Assembly: GCA_937135955.1 (NCBI GenBank)
Contig: CAKZOB010000073.1
Location: forward strand, 1 to 64,000
Source of the DNA: an uncultured Anaerolineales bacterium
GTDB taxonomy: Bacteria; Chloroflexota; Anaerolineae; Aggregatilineales; Aggregatilineaceae
Length of the DNA stretch: 64,000 bases
Direction of reading: 5' to 3'
The notes below the pieces were generated by a model. The model was not told the origin of the DNA. It saw only the letters and a list, made by a program, of their open reading frames with translations, and searched no databases. Shown here in pieces: positions 56,039 through 64,000 of the stretch. The first letter of the stretch is position 1. Every line of letters begins with the position of its first letter. The position numbers and the translations under genes are program-made.

Positions 56039-57388
56039 TCAGTAGGCGTTCAGGTAGCGTTCCAGTTCCCAGGCGCTCACTACCGGCAGATACTCTTTCC
56101 ACTCCAGCCGTTTGGCTTCCAGGAAGCGCTCGAACAGTTGCAGCCCCAGCGCTTCGCGGGCCAGGTCGCTGGCCTCGAACTCGTCGAGAGCCTCGCTGAG
56201 CGAGGCGGGCAGCGTCGTCAGGTGCCGGTGACGCAACGACACTGCATACAGTTCTTCTTCGGCGGCGGGCGGCAACACCAGCCCTTCGCGGATGCCGCGC
56301 AGCCCTGCGTGTAGCAAGATGGTCAGGGCCAGGTAGGGGTTGCAGGTTGGATCGGGGCAGCGCATTTCCACGCGCGTACCCCGGCGCGCCGGTTCGGCCA
56401 GGCGCGGCACACGCAGCAAGGCCCCGCGGTTCAGTTGCGCCCAGGTGACATAGACCGGCGCTTCCAGGCCAGACATCAGGCGTTTGTAGCTGTTGACCAG
56501 CGGCGCGAGGACGGCGCACATGGCGCGCGCATAGGTCAGTTGTCCGGCCATGAAGGCCTGTGCTTCGGCGGATAGGCCGTAGTCGTTGGACGGGTCGGTG
56601 AAGCGGTTGGCTCCCGTCTTAATATCCTCGAACCACTGATGCAGGTGCATCCCGTTGCCGGGGGCATGCGCCAGCGGCTTGGGCATGAAGGTGGCGGTGC
56701 GCCCCTCCTGCGCGGCGATCGCCCGCACGGCCATGCGCGCCGTGACGATGGCGTCGGCCATGCGCAGGGCGTCGGCAGGGGCTAGGTCCAGTTCGTGCTG
56801 TCCTCCGCCCACCTCATGATGGCTGGACTCAACGGGGATGCCCATGCTGCGCAGCGAGTCGCTCACCCGCTTGCGGATAGTGCGCGCTACCCCGTCCGAC
56901 GTATCGAAATAGCTCTGCGAGTCGTCCGGCAGGGGCTGCTCATACGACGGCAGCTCGCGGAACAGATAGAATTCCAGTTCTGGGGCGATCATATAGCGCG
57001 CCCCCAGTTCGGCGGCCTGTGCCAGTGCGCGACGCAGCGCACCGCGCGGGTCGCCAGGGGAAGGCTGTCCATTCGGAGCCAGTACGTCGCAGAAGATGCG
57101 CGCCGTGCGCCCCACTTCGGCGCGGGGCGGTTCCCAGGGCACAACAGCAAAGGTGGCCAGGTCGGGCACCAGGTACATATCGGACTCGACGATGCGGGCG
57201 AATCCTTCCATCGCCGAGCCATCGAACCACACACCCCGCTCCAGCGCCGCTGCCAGGCCGTCGGCGTCAATCACGACGGCTTTGTGCATTCCTGCCACGT
57301 CGGTGAACAGCAATTCGATGGAGCGCACGTCCTGGTCTCGGATGAGCGCGAAGACATCATCGGGTTTGGGAGCGGGTGAATTGGGCAT
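56039..57388 (-). CDS. Glutamine synthetase family protein (type I)
   Basis: 449 residues, the GSI-alpha length, without the adenylylation tyrosine segment of GSI-beta. N-terminal beta-Grasp (IELLFTDVAGMHKAVVI, FDGSAMEGF), metal-site EVGGGQHELDL, ATP-site GNGMHLHQW and NSYKRLMSGLEAPVYVTWAQLNRGALLRVP are present. The usual NRSA reads NRGA and the usual APGQHE reads GGGQHE, so it may use another amine (gamma-glutamyl ligase) rather than ammonia. ATG 57388 is chosen; ATG 57400 is an alternative. TATAAT at 57434-57429 (minus) is the likely -10. Next gene is a PucR regulator. Confidence 0.85.
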   Translation of the reverse strand: MPNSPAPKPDDVFALIRDQDVRSIELLFTDVAGMHKAVVIDADGLAAALERGVWFDGSAMEGFARIVESDMYLVPDLATFAVVPWEPPRAEVGRTARIFCDVLAPNGQPSPGDPRGALRRALAQAAELGARYMIAPELEFYLFRELPSYEQPLPDDSQSYFDTSDGVARTIRKRVSDSLRSMGIPVESSHHEVGGGQHELDLAPADALRMADAIVTARMAVRAIAAQEGRTATFMPKPLAHAPGNGMHLHQWFEDIKTGANRFTDPSNDYGLSAEAQAFMAGQLTYARAMCAVLAPLVNSYKRLMSGLEAPVYVTWAQLNRGALLRVPRLAEPARRGTRVEMRCPDPTCNPYLALTILLHAGLRGIREGLVLPPAAEEELYAVSLRHRHLTTLPASLSEALDEFEASDLAREALGLQLFERFLEAKRLEWKEYLPVVSAWELERYLNAY

Positions 57389-57573
57389 TGTGCTTCTCAT
57401 CTTCAGTCGATCGTCCAGTTTGACCGTGATTATAACAGGTTACCGGCCAGGGCTTTTGTGCGATTTGCCCAGGTGTTAAGCGAACCGTGAGCGAGGATCG
57501 ATGGGGCGGAGATTCTGGCGTGGCGCTCATCTCAAAAATTCATGAAAAGTTGCCGATCTTGCCTACATGTCCG

Positions 57574-57602
57574 TTGACTTTACTTTTATGGTGTGCCATA
57601 GT
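57574..57602 (+). promoter_or_regulatory. Predicted promoter for the binding-lipoprotein gene
   Basis: TTGACT (57574-57579), a 17-nt spacer and CATAGT (57597-57602). It is 134 bp upstream of the start at 57737. Confidence 0.55.
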
Positions 57603-57736
57603 GAGGGCGTCGGAGCCTGTTGCTGCATCTGACTCGTGCATGCGCCGGCCCCTTCCTCTCGTTCCCGTCCACTTCTGCCTGCGAGGAAGCACCGGCGGAT
57701 TCATGATGGTAGGCAGTGTGGGTATGGAGGGGGACA

Positions 57737-58732
57737 ATGATGGGGAAAAGGGATGCCCGGCGCTGGGGGATTGCGGCGTTGGTGGTGCTGCTGGGGATGG
57801 CCGCCTGCAGCAGCAACGACGGCAAAAAGGCCACCACGTCTTTCAAAGTAGGTATTCTTAACCCGATCGAGCTGTTTGATCCGTCAGTAGAGGGGTTCAA
57901 GGCGGGGATGACCGCGCTGGGGTACGTCGAAGGTCAGAACATCACCTATGTCTATGATGGGCCGATCGGCAATTTCGACGAAGGGCTGCAGTCCTATGCC
58001 CGTCAATTGGCCGAGCGGAAAGTTGATCTGATCTTCACCATCACCACGCCAGCGACGCTGGCCGCCCAACAGGCCACCAGCGATATTCCCATCGTCTTCA
58101 CCCTGGTGACCGACCCTGTCGGGGCTGGCTTTGCCGAAAGCTGGGCGCATCCCGGACGCAACCTGACCGGCATTTCCGACGCCAACCCAGACTCGCGGCG
58201 TTTGCAGTTGCTCAAACAGATGCTGCCTGCCATGAAGCGTGTCTATCTGCCGCTGGATACTGATATTCAAGCTGTGCAGTCGGCCCTACAAGATGTGCAA
58301 TCGGCGGCGGACCAACTGGGCGTCGAGCTGGTATTGCGCGAGGTGCACACCCCCGACGAGGTGCGCCAAGCCATGACCGAGATTCCCGCTGACGTGGACG
58401 CGGTGATCATCTTGCCCGATGTGACCACGAACGAGTTTGTCGCCGAGTTTGCGACAGTGACTATGGCTCGCGGTCTCCCCTTCTCGACTCCTACGACGCC
58501 GCACACGGAAAACGTGTTGCTGAGCTATGGGGTGGACTTTTATCCGGCAGGTGAGCAGGCGGCACGGCTGGCAGCGCAGGTGTTGCGCGGCACCCGGCCC
58601 GGTGACCTGCCGGTGGAATCGCTCGAATTCGCTTTGATGGTCAACCTGCAGGCTGCCGAAGCGTTGGGTATTACGGTGCCGGACTCCATTCTGATGCAGG
58701 CGGATACCATCATCCGCGCGTCTGCGCCGTAG
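57737..58732 (+). CDS. ABC-type substrate-binding lipoprotein (TrpX/PF04392-like)
   Basis: 331 residues with lipobox G-M-A-A-C ending a signal peptide (about residue 24). FKVGILNPIELFDPSVEGFKAGMTALGYVEGQNI, LAERKVDLIFTITTPATLAAQQATSDIPIVFTLVTDPVGAGFAESWAHPGRNLTGIS is diagnostic of this periplasmic-binding family, which binds aromatic amino acids or similar small ligands. No permease or ATPase gene is adjacent; the next genes are sensors. GGAGGGGG precedes the ATG. It may deliver its ligand to the sensors rather than a transporter (inference). Confidence 0.9.
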   Translation: MMGKRDARRWGIAALVVLLGMAACSSNDGKKATTSFKVGILNPIELFDPSVEGFKAGMTALGYVEGQNITYVYDGPIGNFDEGLQSYARQLAERKVDLIFTITTPATLAAQQATSDIPIVFTLVTDPVGAGFAESWAHPGRNLTGISDANPDSRRLQLLKQMLPAMKRVYLPLDTDIQAVQSALQDVQSAADQLGVELVLREVHTPDEVRQAMTEIPADVDAVIILPDVTTNEFVAEFATVTMARGLPFSTPTTPHTENVLLSYGVDFYPAGEQAARLAAQVLRGTRPGDLPVESLEFALMVNLQAAEALGITVPDSILMQADTIIRASAP

Positions 58733-58790
58733 AGGTACGGGCCGCGGTTGGTCACTTTGCCTGCGTCTGAGGTGTTGAGGGAGAGGAAGT

Positions 58791-60596
58791 ATGCTTAAGA
58801 GCCTTCGTGCGCGATTGACCCTGATCATGGTGTTGCTGGCAGTTATACCCACCCTGCTGGCAGGTGGGGCGGCTACCTGGCGTGGTTTTTCGGCTCAGCG
58901 CCAGAGTGCCCAGGACCTCCAGGCTGAGGTGGCCCGGCATGTGGCGGGCGATGTGGAGCAATTCCTCACCGGGAACACGCGCACCCTGGAACAGTCTCTG
59001 CAGAACGCAATGCGCGCGGCTGTCTCCTGGGACCCCTCGGTCTCGCCCCAGAACCCCGAAGAAATGATGCTGATGCAGGCGTTTGCTTCCAACCGCGGCC
59101 TGTCAGAGTTGGCCTTGCTTAATGGGAGCGGGCAGGAGATTTTCCACCAGGCACGCCGCCGCGTGATCTCGCCCGATGACCTGACCAACCGGGCCGACGA
59201 CGAACTTTTCCGCCTCCCTGCCACGCAGCAACAGCCCTACTACAGCTCGGTGCGTTTTGAAGAGAGCACGGGCGAGCCACTGATTGATATCGCCATTCCC
59301 TACGTAGACCTGCGCACCGGCTCGGTGACGCGCGTGATGATTGCCACGCTGCAACTCAGCCCAATCTGGGAGGCTGTGTCCACTGTGGCTGTCTCGGAAG
59401 GGCAGGAAGTGTTCGTAGTAGATAGCCAGAACCGCGTGGTGGCACACGGCAACCCTTCGGTAGTGCTCAGCGGCACGACCTTCGACGTGCCAGACAGCTT
59501 CGGCGAGCACACCAGCTTGGGGGGACAGCGGGTCGTGCTGGCCTATGAGGAAATCGAACTGGGCGTGCAGACGTTCAGGGTGGTGGCTCAGGTGCCTACT
59601 TCCGTGGCCTATCAGGCGGCCTACGACGCCCTGACAACTACAGTGTTGGCCGTGGTAGGCGCGGCCATCCTGGCGACGATCATCGGTCTGGCGAGCGTGG
59701 CGCGCCTCAGCCGCCCGCTTGTCGCACTGACCGACGCGGCGCGGGCGCTTGGCGCGGGCGACTTGTCCGCGCGCGCGCCGGAGACGGGCGGTAGCGAGAT
59801 CCGCACAGTGGCCCGCGCGCTGAACGATACCGCCGCCCGCTTGGCCAACATGATTGGTAGCCTGGAAGCCCTGGTAGATGCCCGTACCCGCGACCTGCGC
59901 CTGGCGGCTCGCGTGGCGCAACAGGCCGCGGCCATCCTCAACCCCGACGAACTGTTGCCGCAAATCGTTGATCTGACCAAGCAAAGCTTCGACCTCTATC
60001 ATGCGCATATCTACCTGCTGAACGAAACGCAGGACAGACTGGTGCTGGCCGCTGGCGCAGGCGACGTGGGGCGCGCCATGCTCGCCCGTGGTCACAACAT
60101 CCCCATAAACGCGCGCAGTCTGGTGGCGCGCGCCGCCCGCGAACAGCAACCGGTTATCGTGGCCGATACGGCCAGCGATCCCAACTTCCTGGCCAACCCG
60201 CTGCTGCCCAACACGCGCTCGGAAGCGGCCTTCCCCCTGGTGGCGCGCGGGCGTCTGCTGGGCGTGTTGGACGTGCAGTCCGACCGCGAGGATCGTTTCG
60301 GGCCTGATCTGCTGGACGTGTTCATGACCCTGGCCGGTCAGATCGCCGTCTCGCTGGAAAACGCCCGTCTGTTCCGCCAAACCGAGCAGGCGAGCCGTCA
60401 CGAGCAGACGCTAAACGCCATTACGCAGGAGATTCAGCGCGCCACCAGCCTGGACGAAGTGATCGCTACGGCAGCGCGGGCGCTGGGCAAGGCGCTGCGC
60501 GCGCCGCACACGGCCATCGAACTGAGGCTGGAATCTACGCCGCAAGATACTGAAGAGTCGCTGGAGCACAGACAGGACGCAGTGCCGGCCAAATAG
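58791..60596 (+). CDS. Membrane sensor dCache-HAMP-GAF without kinase domain
   Basis: 601 residues: N-terminal span (about 8-28), a ~240-residue extracytoplasmic dCache-type domain (HVAGDVEQFLTGNTRTLEQSL...SSVRFEESTGEPLIDIAIPYVD), second span (about 283-305), HAMP (LSRPLVALTDAARALGAGDLSARAPETGGSEIRTVARALND), short coiled coil, and one GAF domain (about 385-530). After GAF only ~65 residues remain and no HisKA, GGDEF or methyl-accepting domain is seen. The GAF is clearly paralogous to the GAFs in the next gene. GAGGAAG precedes the ATG. Confidence 0.88.
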   Translation: MLKSLRARLTLIMVLLAVIPTLLAGGAATWRGFSAQRQSAQDLQAEVARHVAGDVEQFLTGNTRTLEQSLQNAMRAAVSWDPSVSPQNPEEMMLMQAFASNRGLSELALLNGSGQEIFHQARRRVISPDDLTNRADDELFRLPATQQQPYYSSVRFEESTGEPLIDIAIPYVDLRTGSVTRVMIATLQLSPIWEAVSTVAVSEGQEVFVVDSQNRVVAHGNPSVVLSGTTFDVPDSFGEHTSLGGQRVVLAYEEIELGVQTFRVVAQVPTSVAYQAAYDALTTTVLAVVGAAILATIIGLASVARLSRPLVALTDAARALGAGDLSARAPETGGSEIRTVARALNDTAARLANMIGSLEALVDARTRDLRLAARVAQQAAAILNPDELLPQIVDLTKQSFDLYHAHIYLLNETQDRLVLAAGAGDVGRAMLARGHNIPINARSLVARAAREQQPVIVADTASDPNFLANPLLPNTRSEAAFPLVARGRLLGVLDVQSDREDRFGPDLLDVFMTLAGQIAVSLENARLFRQTEQASRHEQTLNAITQEIQRATSLDEVIATAARALGKALRAPHTAIELRLESTPQDTEESLEHRQDAVPAK

Positions 60597-60722
60597 GCGA
60601 GCCGGATACTACACGAATCTGGAATGGATGATGGGCAAGCATTCATGGCACAAGGCGGACGAGGCGGGGTCTGACTACGACGTCCGCTGCATCGTTCGAG
60701 AGATTGAGCAGGGGCATCGCAT

Positions 60723-63700
60723 ATGACAGGACAGGTAGAAACCATCCGGTTGCGTGGCGCAGGCCCAAGCTTCCGCCTGCCTTTCTGGCGGCAGATACGC
60801 TGGAACCTGGCGCTGTTCTTCGTGCTGTTGGTGGCTATCCCCTCGCTGCTGATCGGGTGGGTTGTGTCCAGCGAAGTGAGCGATATGGCCCGTACCCAGG
60901 CCATCCAGCAGCTTGAATCCGTGGCAGAACTGAAAAGCCAGGAAATCACTCGCTGGCTGAGCGATAGCCGCGGTAGGCTGAGCGTGCTGCTGGCGGACGA
61001 ACTGACCTACAACCGCTTCCTAATGCTGGCGCAACTGGAGCAGAGCGGCGTTGGTTCGCTGCGCCGCACCTTCAACGAGCAGTTCTACGAAGCGGTGAAG
61101 GTGGACCCCACCTTTAGCGAAATTTTCTTCTATGACGAGACTGGTTTGATCCTGGCCTCTTCGAATACGGGCCAGATCAGCAAGCGCGTGTCGCGCCAGC
61201 CTTATTTTGAACCCAGCCTCAGGCAGCCCTACAGTCAGCCGCCCTACTACGAGCCAGGCACTAACCGCCTGACCATCGTCCTGACTCACCCAGTGGTGGA
61301 CAAAGGGAAGACGGTGGGCGTGCTGGCCGGGCGTCTGAACATCGAAACACTGGGTAACCTGATGACCGAGCGCACCGGCCTGGGCGAAAGCGGTGAAACG
61401 TACCTGATCAGCGCCGAAGGTAACTACATGCTCACGCCCAGCCGTTTCCCTGGCTACCCCATGGTGCAGGCTTACCATAGCCTGGGCATTGACCGTGCGT
61501 TGACAGGTGAAAGCGGCACGGCCACCTACGAGAACTACCGCGGCGAGACGGTCTTCGGTGTGTACCGCTGGGTGCCGGAACTGCAATCGGCCATGTTGGC
61601 CGAGGTGGAGCAAAGCGAAGCGCTGCGCGAATTGCAGCAGACCCTGCGTTTCATGAGCGTGCTGGTGGCTGGCCTGGTGGTGGCAGCCGGTGCGCTGGGT
61701 GTGCTGCTGGCCACCCGCTTCTCCGGGCCTATCACGGTACTGGCAGCGGCGGCAGCGCGCATCGCCGGTGGCGACCTGTCGCAGCGTGTGATGTTGCGGG
61801 CGCGCAACGAGTTGGGCATCCTGGCCCGCGCCTTCAACGACATGGCGGCGCAGTTGCAAGACTTGGTGCAATCGCTGGAAGAGCGCGTGGCCGCCCGCAC
61901 GCGCGACCTGTTCCTGACGCTGCAGGTCGGTCAGTTGAGCACGCACCTGGTACAGTCCGAAGAGCTGTTGCCCAGCGTGGTAGACTACATCCGCGAGCAA
62001 TTCGACCTGTACTACGTGCAGGTATACCTGCTGGACGAGGCCCAACGCTATGCCGTGTTGGCCGCCGGGACGGGCGAGGTGGGCCGCGCTCTGTTGGAGC
62101 GCGGCCATCGCCTGGAGCTGGGCGCGACAGCCATTGTGACCCGCGCCGCCCGCACGCGCCGCCCAGTGCTGGTCTCCGACACGACCACCAGCGACATTCA
62201 CCTGCCCAACCCCTTGCTACCGAACACCCGCTCCGAAGTCGCTATCCCGCTGGTGGTTGGCGACGAGGTGCTCGGCGTGCTCGACATGCAGGCAGTGCAG
62301 CCAAACACCTTCCGCGAGGACAACCTGCCCGTGTTCGAAGCGATGGCCAGCCAGCTTGCTTCGGCCTTGAGCGCCGCGCGCGCCTATGAGGAGACGCGCC
62401 AGGCCATGGCCCGCGCCGACGCGATCAACCGCCGCCTGATCAGCCGTACCTGGCAAGGCTACCTGGGTCGCCTATCGAGTCAGAAGCATACGGGTGTTCA
62501 CTACGACCTGCAGCGGGTGCGCCCGTTGCAGGGCAGCGCCCTGCCAGCTTCGCCGGATAACGGGCGCGATGGTGAGCATGCGCTCGTGCAGCCGGTCAAG
62601 CTGGGTGAGCAGGTCATCGGCACCATCGTCGTGGGGGAGGATCAGCCACGCACCTGGACGCCTGAAGAGATTCGATTGGTGGAAGAAGTTGCCTCCCGTC
62701 TGGCCGCTGCGCTCGAACAGTACCGCGCCTTCGACGAAAGCGAGCGCCGCGCCGCCGAACTGGAGACAGTGGCTACGGTGAGTACCGCCGCCTCAACCAC
62801 CCTCGACCCCGACGCCCTGTTGCGCTCGGTGGCCAACCTGACCAAAGAGCAGTTCGGCCTGTACCACGCGCATATCTACCTGTTGGACGAGGTGCACGAG
62901 GCGCTGGTGCTGGCGGCGGGCGCGGGCGAGGTGGGCGAGCAGATGGTCGCCGCCGGGCACATGATCCCGCTGCACGCCGAGCGAAGCCTGGTGGCCCGCG
63001 CCGCCCGTACCCGTACTGGCGTGGTGGAGAACGACGTGCTGCGCGCGCCCGACTTCCTGCCCAACCCGCTGCTGCCCGAAACGCACTCCGAGTTGGCCGT
63101 GCCCATGATCGCCGGTGACACGCTGATCGGCGTGCTGGACGTGCAGTCGGAGCAGCCGGGGCGCTTCACCGACGAAGACGTGCTGATCCATACCACGCTG
63201 GCCTCGCAGGTCGCGGTGGCCGTGCAGAACGCCCGACTCTACGCCGAGCAGGTGAACGTCGCCGACCGCCTGCGCGAAGTAGACCGCCTGAAGAGCGAGT
63301 TCCTGGCCAGCATGAGCCATGAGCTACGTACCCCGCTCAACTCGATCATTGGTTACGCCGAAATTCTGCTCGACGGCATTGACGGCGAACTGACCGACGA
63401 AATGCACGAAGATGTGGCCGCCATCTACGACAGTGGGCGGCATCTGCTCAACCTGATCAACGACGTGCTCGACCTGGCCAAGATCGAAGCCGGTCAGATG
63501 GACCTGAAGCGCGAGCGCATCCGCCTGCGCGAGCTGATCGAGCGCGAGGTGGTGGCTCCGGCCCGCGTGCTGATCAAGGACAAGCCCGTCGATCTGTTCA
63601 TAGACATCCCGTCCGACCTGCCCGAAGTCACTGCCGACCCGGTGCGTCTGTGCCAGATTCTCAACAACCTGCTGGGCAACGCGGCCAAGTTCACCGAAGA

Positions 63701-63998
63701 AGGCTCGATCATCCTGCAGGCAGCGGTCTACGACCACGACCCGCGCTATGTGCTCGTCGCCTGCGCCGACACGGGCATCGGCATCCCGCCGGACAAACTG
63801 CCGGTCATCTTCGAGCGCTTCCGCCAGGTGGATCAGTCGTACACGCGCCGCGTCGGTGGTACCGGCCTGGGGCTGGCCATCACCCGCGAACTGGTGGAGA
63901 TGCACGGCGGGCAACTGTGGGTAGAATCGCAGCCGGGCGTTGGTTCGACATTCTATTTCACGCTGCCAATATCCGATCTGCAGCCGGGCGACGACTAA
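60723..63998 (+). CDS. Large sensor histidine kinase (dCache-HAMP-GAF-GAF-HisKA-HATPase)
   Basis: 1091 residues. Two spans (about 25-45 and 315-335) enclose a dCache domain (EITRWLSDSRGRLSVLLADE...GLGESGETYLISAEGNYML). HAMP follows (about 340-390), then GAF1 (about 410-560), a degenerate GAF-like segment (about 575-680), GAF2 (about 695-835), HisKA with ASMSH866ELRTPLNSIIGYAEILLDG, and HATPase_c with NNLLGNAAKFTEEG, ADTGIGIPPDKL, GTGLGLAI. The catalytic core is intact. No receiver domain; the partner response regulator may lie beyond the window. It ends 2 bp before the window edge. Confidence 0.93.
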   Translation: MTGQVETIRLRGAGPSFRLPFWRQIRWNLALFFVLLVAIPSLLIGWVVSSEVSDMARTQAIQQLESVAELKSQEITRWLSDSRGRLSVLLADELTYNRFLMLAQLEQSGVGSLRRTFNEQFYEAVKVDPTFSEIFFYDETGLILASSNTGQISKRVSRQPYFEPSLRQPYSQPPYYEPGTNRLTIVLTHPVVDKGKTVGVLAGRLNIETLGNLMTERTGLGESGETYLISAEGNYMLTPSRFPGYPMVQAYHSLGIDRALTGESGTATYENYRGETVFGVYRWVPELQSAMLAEVEQSEALRELQQTLRFMSVLVAGLVVAAGALGVLLATRFSGPITVLAAAAARIAGGDLSQRVMLRARNELGILARAFNDMAAQLQDLVQSLEERVAARTRDLFLTLQVGQLSTHLVQSEELLPSVVDYIREQFDLYYVQVYLLDEAQRYAVLAAGTGEVGRALLERGHRLELGATAIVTRAARTRRPVLVSDTTTSDIHLPNPLLPNTRSEVAIPLVVGDEVLGVLDMQAVQPNTFREDNLPVFEAMASQLASALSAARAYEETRQAMARADAINRRLISRTWQGYLGRLSSQKHTGVHYDLQRVRPLQGSALPASPDNGRDGEHALVQPVKLGEQVIGTIVVGEDQPRTWTPEEIRLVEEVASRLAAALEQYRAFDESERRAAELETVATVSTAASTTLDPDALLRSVANLTKEQFGLYHAHIYLLDEVHEALVLAAGAGEVGEQMVAAGHMIPLHAERSLVARAARTRTGVVENDVLRAPDFLPNPLLPETHSELAVPMIAGDTLIGVLDVQSEQPGRFTDEDVLIHTTLASQVAVAVQNARLYAEQVNVADRLREVDRLKSEFLASMSHELRTPLNSIIGYAEILLDGIDGELTDEMHEDVAAIYDSGRHLLNLINDVLDLAKIEAGQMDLKRERIRLRELIEREVVAPARVLIKDKPVDLFIDIPSDLPEVTADPVRLCQILNNLLGNAAKFTEEGSIILQAAVYDHDPRYVLVACADTGIGIPPDKLPVIFERFRQVDQSYTRRVGGTGLGLAITRELVEMHGGQLWVESQPGVGSTFYFTLPISDLQPGDD

Positions 63999-64000
63999 CT

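Noticed and set aside
58791-60722. Kinase-less sensor as a frameshifted histidine kinase
   Set aside because: The frame ends after the GAF domain, and no HisKA or HATPase motif is found in any frame in the 126 bp before the next gene, so a simple frameshift does not explain it. Loss by deletion remains possible.

Overview
The window looks like about 64 kb of chromosome from a high-GC bacterium, most likely a Chloroflexota (Anaerolineae-type) aerobe or facultative aerobe. This assignment is an inference from gene content: a complete System I cytochrome c maturation cluster, succinate:quinone oxidoreductase, a NuoE/NuoF-like NAD-linked formate dehydrogenase, FHA and PP2C-like signalling proteins, PucR, many GAF/HAMP sensors, and families of GC-rich palindromic intergenic repeats. 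No ribosomal RNA, CRISPR array, phage genes or transposase gene was seen.

Layout. 1-4186: pentose catabolism (end of an FGGY kinase, ribulokinase, ribulose-phosphate epimerase, fucose-isomerase-like enzyme). 4205-4360: initiator tRNA with its own promoter and terminator on the minus strand. 4735-14130: cytochrome c maturation in the order ccmE, then ccmF-ccmH-ccmG-ccmI-like-cytochrome lipoprotein-ccmA-ccmB-ccmC-ccmD. CcmE is the CxxxY (cysteine) variant, and a folded RNA element lies just before ccmF. 14190-14607: tmRNA (ssrA) with promoter. 14842-20027: DUF368 membrane protein, an FHA/PP2C-like/FHA signalling group, and a small glycosyltransferase. 20064-23514: sdhDCBA on the minus strand. 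23847-24953: HtrA-type protease. 25122-27693: O-carbamoyltransferase with three small membrane or hypothetical proteins. 28080-31994: nucleoside/sugar-type ABC importer without an adjacent binding protein. 32682-37852: BrkB-like protein, HAD phosphatase, alpha/beta hydrolase, lectin-like protein, FabL-type enoyl reductase and a REC-histidine kinase hybrid. 38431-41034: clpB. 41159-44223: methyltransferase and a DrrAB-like ABC exporter, preceded by a promoter, a 30-codon leader ORF and two terminators that resemble a transcription attenuator. 44629-50242: CRP/FNR-type site and formate dehydrogenase fdsGBA. 50554-53888: MgtC-like protein, a divergent NarL-type two-component pair and a secreted protein. 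54359-57388: glutamine synthetase family protein and a PucR regulator. 57737-63998: a binding lipoprotein without permease, a kinase-less dCache-HAMP-GAF sensor and a large dCache-HAMP-GAF histidine kinase.

How the parts fit. The ccm cluster would mature c-type cytochromes of the respiratory chain. The fds and sdh products feed electrons into that chain, as NADH (formate) or quinol (succinate). Much of the remainder is sensing.

The intergenic regions carry at least three repeat families. One is a MITE-like element in three copies; one copy has an 8-bp target duplication, and two abut promoters. The second is a ~120-bp double-palindrome repeat in three copies. The third is an ACCTCACCCCC/GGGGGTGAGGT palindrome in six full copies plus a weaker one. 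The items most worth checking are the leader/attenuator before the exporter, the folded RNA before ccmF, the cysteine-type CcmE together with a four-cysteine CcmH, and the tripartite sensor locus at the right end.
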